Source: an uncultured Chromatiales bacterium (GTDB taxonomy: Bacteria > Pseudomonadota > Gammaproteobacteria > Steroidobacterales > BM003). From it: 49,770 nucleotides of DNA. The translations under genes were made by a program, and so were the position numbers. Numbering within the stretch: position 1 is the stretch's first letter; every line of letters starts with the position of its first letter. This document shows, piece by piece, positions 47,582 to 49,770 of this stretch. The stretch is taken from contig CAKZML010000303.1 of assembly GCA_937128475.1 (NCBI GenBank), forward strand, positions 1-49,770, written 5' to 3'. The notes under the pieces are model-generated. The model saw only the letters and a list, made by a program, of their open reading frames with translations, ran no database searches and had not been told where the DNA came from.

Positions 47582-49770
47582 ATGCCTGAACGCAACACAA
47601 CGCCCACCCTTGTTTCCGCCATACAGGCCCTGGTGCTGTTGCTGGCTCTTGGCGGAGCATCACTGGCGTTTCCGGACCGGGCCATTGCAGCACCCGAAGT
47701 CAGGGGAGGAACAACCGAGCAAGACATCAAGCTGGACGGTTTACTTGATGAGGCGGCGTGGGAGCAGGCAGGCGTCATACCTGATCTGGTTCAGCAAGAC
47801 CCCCACCCGGGCCGGCCCACCCCATTCACCACGGAAATTCGGGTGCTGGTAACCAGCAGCGACATCATTTTCGGCATCATCTGCCACGATCCTGATCCAG
47901 ACAGGATCGCCATTCACACCATGCAGCGCGATGGTGACATGGGGGGCGATGATTTTATATCCCTCATCCTTGATCCAATGAACGATAAGCGACGCGGCTA
48001 CTATTTTCGGTTAAATGCCGCCGGTGCACAGCTGGACGGACTGGTGGCCGGGTCCCAGGAGCTTTCCATTGACTGGGATGGAATCTGGGACTCAGCTACG
48101 CGGCGCACTGCCACAGGATGGACTGCTGAAATCCGAATCCCCGCTCAAACACTCCGTTTCCCCTGGGGAAAGGATCAATGGGGCATGAATGTGGGGCGCT
48201 ATATACCCCGCGTTCAGACCGGTCTGCGCTGGAGCGGTATAAGCCTGGATGCAAATTTCACCGACTTGCAGCGAGCAGGAACACTGAATGGAATGTCGGA
48301 TCTTCGCCCAGGTCGTGGCATATCATTCAGTCCTTTCGGCCTGGTTGGCGTGGACAGAGATTACGACATCAACCAGGACTCCAATAATCTCGAGGTTGGC
48401 GGCGATCTGACCTGGAATTTCAACAGTGATCTAAGCGCAATCCTGACCATCAATCCGGATTTTGCCGAGACCGAGGTGGACACTCGCCAGGCGAACCTGA
48501 CGCGATTCGCCCTGTTTTTCCCCGAAAAACGCCCGTTCTTTCTGGAAGGATCCGAAATGTTCAATTTCGGGCCCGGGCTCCAGGATGATTTCATCCCCTT
48601 TTTCTCTCGCAGGATTGGTCTGTTCGACGGCGAAATGATTGGCCTGCCCGCCGGCCTCAAACTGCTGGGCAACTCTGGTCCGTGGCAACTCGCGGGCCTG
48701 GCTGTCGCGGCAGAGCAGACAGAACTGACTGAAGAAACACAGCTGTTTGCCGGGCGGGTGAATTACGATGTGAGCGAAAATCTTACCCTGGGCGCCATTG
48801 CCACCAGCGGCGATCCAGAAGGCCAACGCGACAATACGCTGGTGGGCATGGATATCTATTGGCGCACCTCACAATTTCGCGGCGACAAGAACCTGTCCAT
48901 CGGCGGTTGGACTGCGGCCAGCTATGGCGATGTGCCCGATGGTGACAATGTCGGCTGGGGAGTCTCGGCTGAATACCCCAACGACCTCTGGGACCTGTCC
49001 GCAACGGTTAAGGAATTTGGCGAGAATCTCGATCCCGCGCTGGGCTTCCTGCCTCGCCCTGGCACCCGCTGGTACCAGGCCGGCGCAACATTCAAACCAC
49101 GCCCACAAAGCGAGAACCTGGCTTGGGCAAGGCAATTTTACTTCGAGTTCTATCCGAGGTTTATCCAGGACGCCAATGGCGATGTCGAATCCTGGCGGGT
49201 ATTCACCGCTCCCTTCAACGTGCGTACCCAATCCGGCGAACACATTGAGGCGAATTTCGTCCCCCAGTTCGAGCGCCTTGATGAGCCCTTCGAAATCACC
49301 GATGGAGTGGTGATCCCCGCGGGCGACTATCATTACAGCCGGTATCGGATGGAGGTCGTATCAGCCGGATACCGTCCATGGCAGCTAGGTGGAACAATCT
49401 GGTTTGGCGGCTTCTTCGATGGCACCCTGACCGAGACAAAAGCGTTCGCCAAATACACCACACTTGCCGGCCACCTCCAGCTTGAAGTTGGCATCGAACA
49501 AAACCGGGGAAATTTGGCCGGTGGCGATTTCAATATCAATATTGGCCAGTTCAAGGTGGTATACGCCTTCACCCCCGACATGGTGCTGTCCAGTAATATC
49601 CAGTACGACTCCGAATCCCGGGATGTGGGTGCCAATTCCCGTTTCCGCTGGACGATCAAGCCAGGAACCGATTTGTTCATTGTCTGGAACCGGGGCTGGC
49701 AACGACCCTTTGACAGTGAAAACCCGTTTGGCATGGAAACGGTCAGCGACCAGATCGCCGCGAAACTGCG
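47582..49770 (+). CDS. DUF5916 outer-membrane-type protein with CBM9-like domain, cut by window end
   Basis: The frame is open from ATG 47582 to the window edge (729 codons seen, no stop). It starts with a signal peptide (about 1-36, ending IAA). A family-9 carbohydrate-binding-like domain follows: 'IKLDGLLDEAAWEQAGVI', then 'GDDFISLILDPMNDKRRGYYF' and 'WTAEIRIPAQTLRFP'. Then comes a beta-rich DUF5916 region with 'LTINPDFAETEVD', 'NLTRFALFFPEKRPFFLEG' and 'IPFFSRRIG'. The alternating strands predict a barrel. Such proteins are often near TonB-dependent receptors and peptidases; the role is unknown. It may share a transcript with the cyanophycinase-like gene. Confidence 0.88.
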   Translation, partial: MPERNTTPTLVSAIQALVLLLALGGASLAFPDRAIAAPEVRGGTTEQDIKLDGLLDEAAWEQAGVIPDLVQQDPHPGRPTPFTTEIRVLVTSSDIIFGIICHDPDPDRIAIHTMQRDGDMGGDDFISLILDPMNDKRRGYYFRLNAAGAQLDGLVAGSQELSIDWDGIWDSATRRTATGWTAEIRIPAQTLRFPWGKDQWGMNVGRYIPRVQTGLRWSGISLDANFTDLQRAGTLNGMSDLRPGRGISFSPFGLVGVDRDYDINQDSNNLEVGGDLTWNFNSDLSAILTINPDFAETEVDTRQANLTRFALFFPEKRPFFLEGSEMFNFGPGLQDDFIPFFSRRIGLFDGEMIGLPAGLKLLGNSGPWQLAGLAVAAEQTELTEETQLFAGRVNYDVSENLTLGAIATSGDPEGQRDNTLVGMDIYWRTSQFRGDKNLSIGGWTAASYGDVPDGDNVGWGVSAEYPNDLWDLSATVKEFGENLDPALGFLPRPGTRWYQAGATFKPRPQSENLAWARQFYFEFYPRFIQDANGDVESWRVFTAPFNVRTQSGEHIEANFVPQFERLDEPFEITDGVVIPAGDYHYSRYRMEVVSAGYRPWQLGGTIWFGGFFDGTLTETKAFAKYTTLAGHLQLEVGIEQNRGNLAGGDFNINIGQFKVVYAFTPDMVLSSNIQYDSESRDVGANSRFRWTIKPGTDLFIVWNRGWQRPFDSENPFGMETVSDQIAAKL

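Noticed and set aside
1-49770. tRNA, rRNA, insertion sequences, phage attachment sites, restriction or toxin-antitoxin systems
   Set aside because: Read for by eye on both strands; nothing resembling tRNA cloverleaf sequence, a transposase or an integrase was found. A covariance-model scan was not possible here.

Overview
The window reads as a compact chromosomal segment of a Gram-negative gammaproteobacterium. By eye the GC content is in the high fifties, about 40 genes are closely packed, and there are no insertion sequences, tRNA or rRNA genes or CRISPR arrays. The taxonomic call rests on TamA/TamB, an LptM-type lipoprotein, RraA, the order polA - engB - cytochrome c4 - dsbA - GGDEF (as I recall it from Pseudomonas), a long FadE-type acyl-CoA dehydrogenase, and a TonB-dependent receptor beside a TPR-sulfotransferase. 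A marine Halieaceae- or Cellvibrionales-like bacterium is my guess; this is inference and was not computed.

Layout. (1) 1-4.4 kb: the last 26 codons of a sigma-54 activator (plus strand) face a six-gene minus-strand operon. It encodes a small secreted protein, a YtrA-type GntR repressor, an ABC ATPase, an ABC permease, a BON lipoprotein and a DUF4097 beta-solenoid protein. The operon has a promoter overlapped by a near-perfect 22-bp palindrome and ends in a strong terminator. (2) 4.7-16 kb, plus strand: malate dehydrogenase with terminator, FadE with a lysine/alanine-rich tail, a DUF4286-DUF3667 fusion, a DUF4399 protein, DNA polymerase IV, an ExeA/GspB pair, and a one-chain FakA-FakB fatty-acid kinase. 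(3) 16-18.4 kb, minus strand: the SRAP protein YedK and a YadG/YadH-type ABC exporter. (4) 18.5-19.8 kb: two divergent regulator genes that I recognise as a FlhD homologue built from two tandem FlhD-like units and a FlhC homologue with its zinc cysteines. No flagellar gene is present. This is the most unusual locus in the window. (5) 19.9-29.6 kb, plus strand: rraA-nudC (overlapping), an NRDE/TANGO2 protein, an S9 peptidase, tamA and tamB. (6) 29.6-33.4 kb, minus strand: an AruI-like ThDP enzyme, a carboxylesterase, maleylacetoacetate isomerase and an atypical crotonase. (7) 33.5-40.1 kb: hotdog thioesterase, lptM and polA (plus), engB (minus), then cytochrome c4, a lipoprotein DsbA and a GGDEF cyclase (plus). 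(8) 40.5 kb to the end: a tyrosine-rich TonB-dependent receptor, a propeller-like protein, a TPR-sulfotransferase, a secreted cyanophycinase-like S51 hydrolase, and a DUF5916 protein cut by the window end.

How the parts may work together. Region 1 looks like an autoregulated envelope-response unit: the repressor controls its own exporter and two envelope proteins. RraA and NudC both act on RNA turnover and are translationally coupled. TamA/TamB, LptM, DsbA and cytochrome c4 serve envelope assembly and respiration. Region 8 resembles an outer-membrane uptake locus for a peptide-like polymer, with the secreted S51 hydrolase as candidate depolymerase. The tandem FlhD and divergent FlhC pair would form a FlhDC-like activator with altered stoichiometry and unknown targets.
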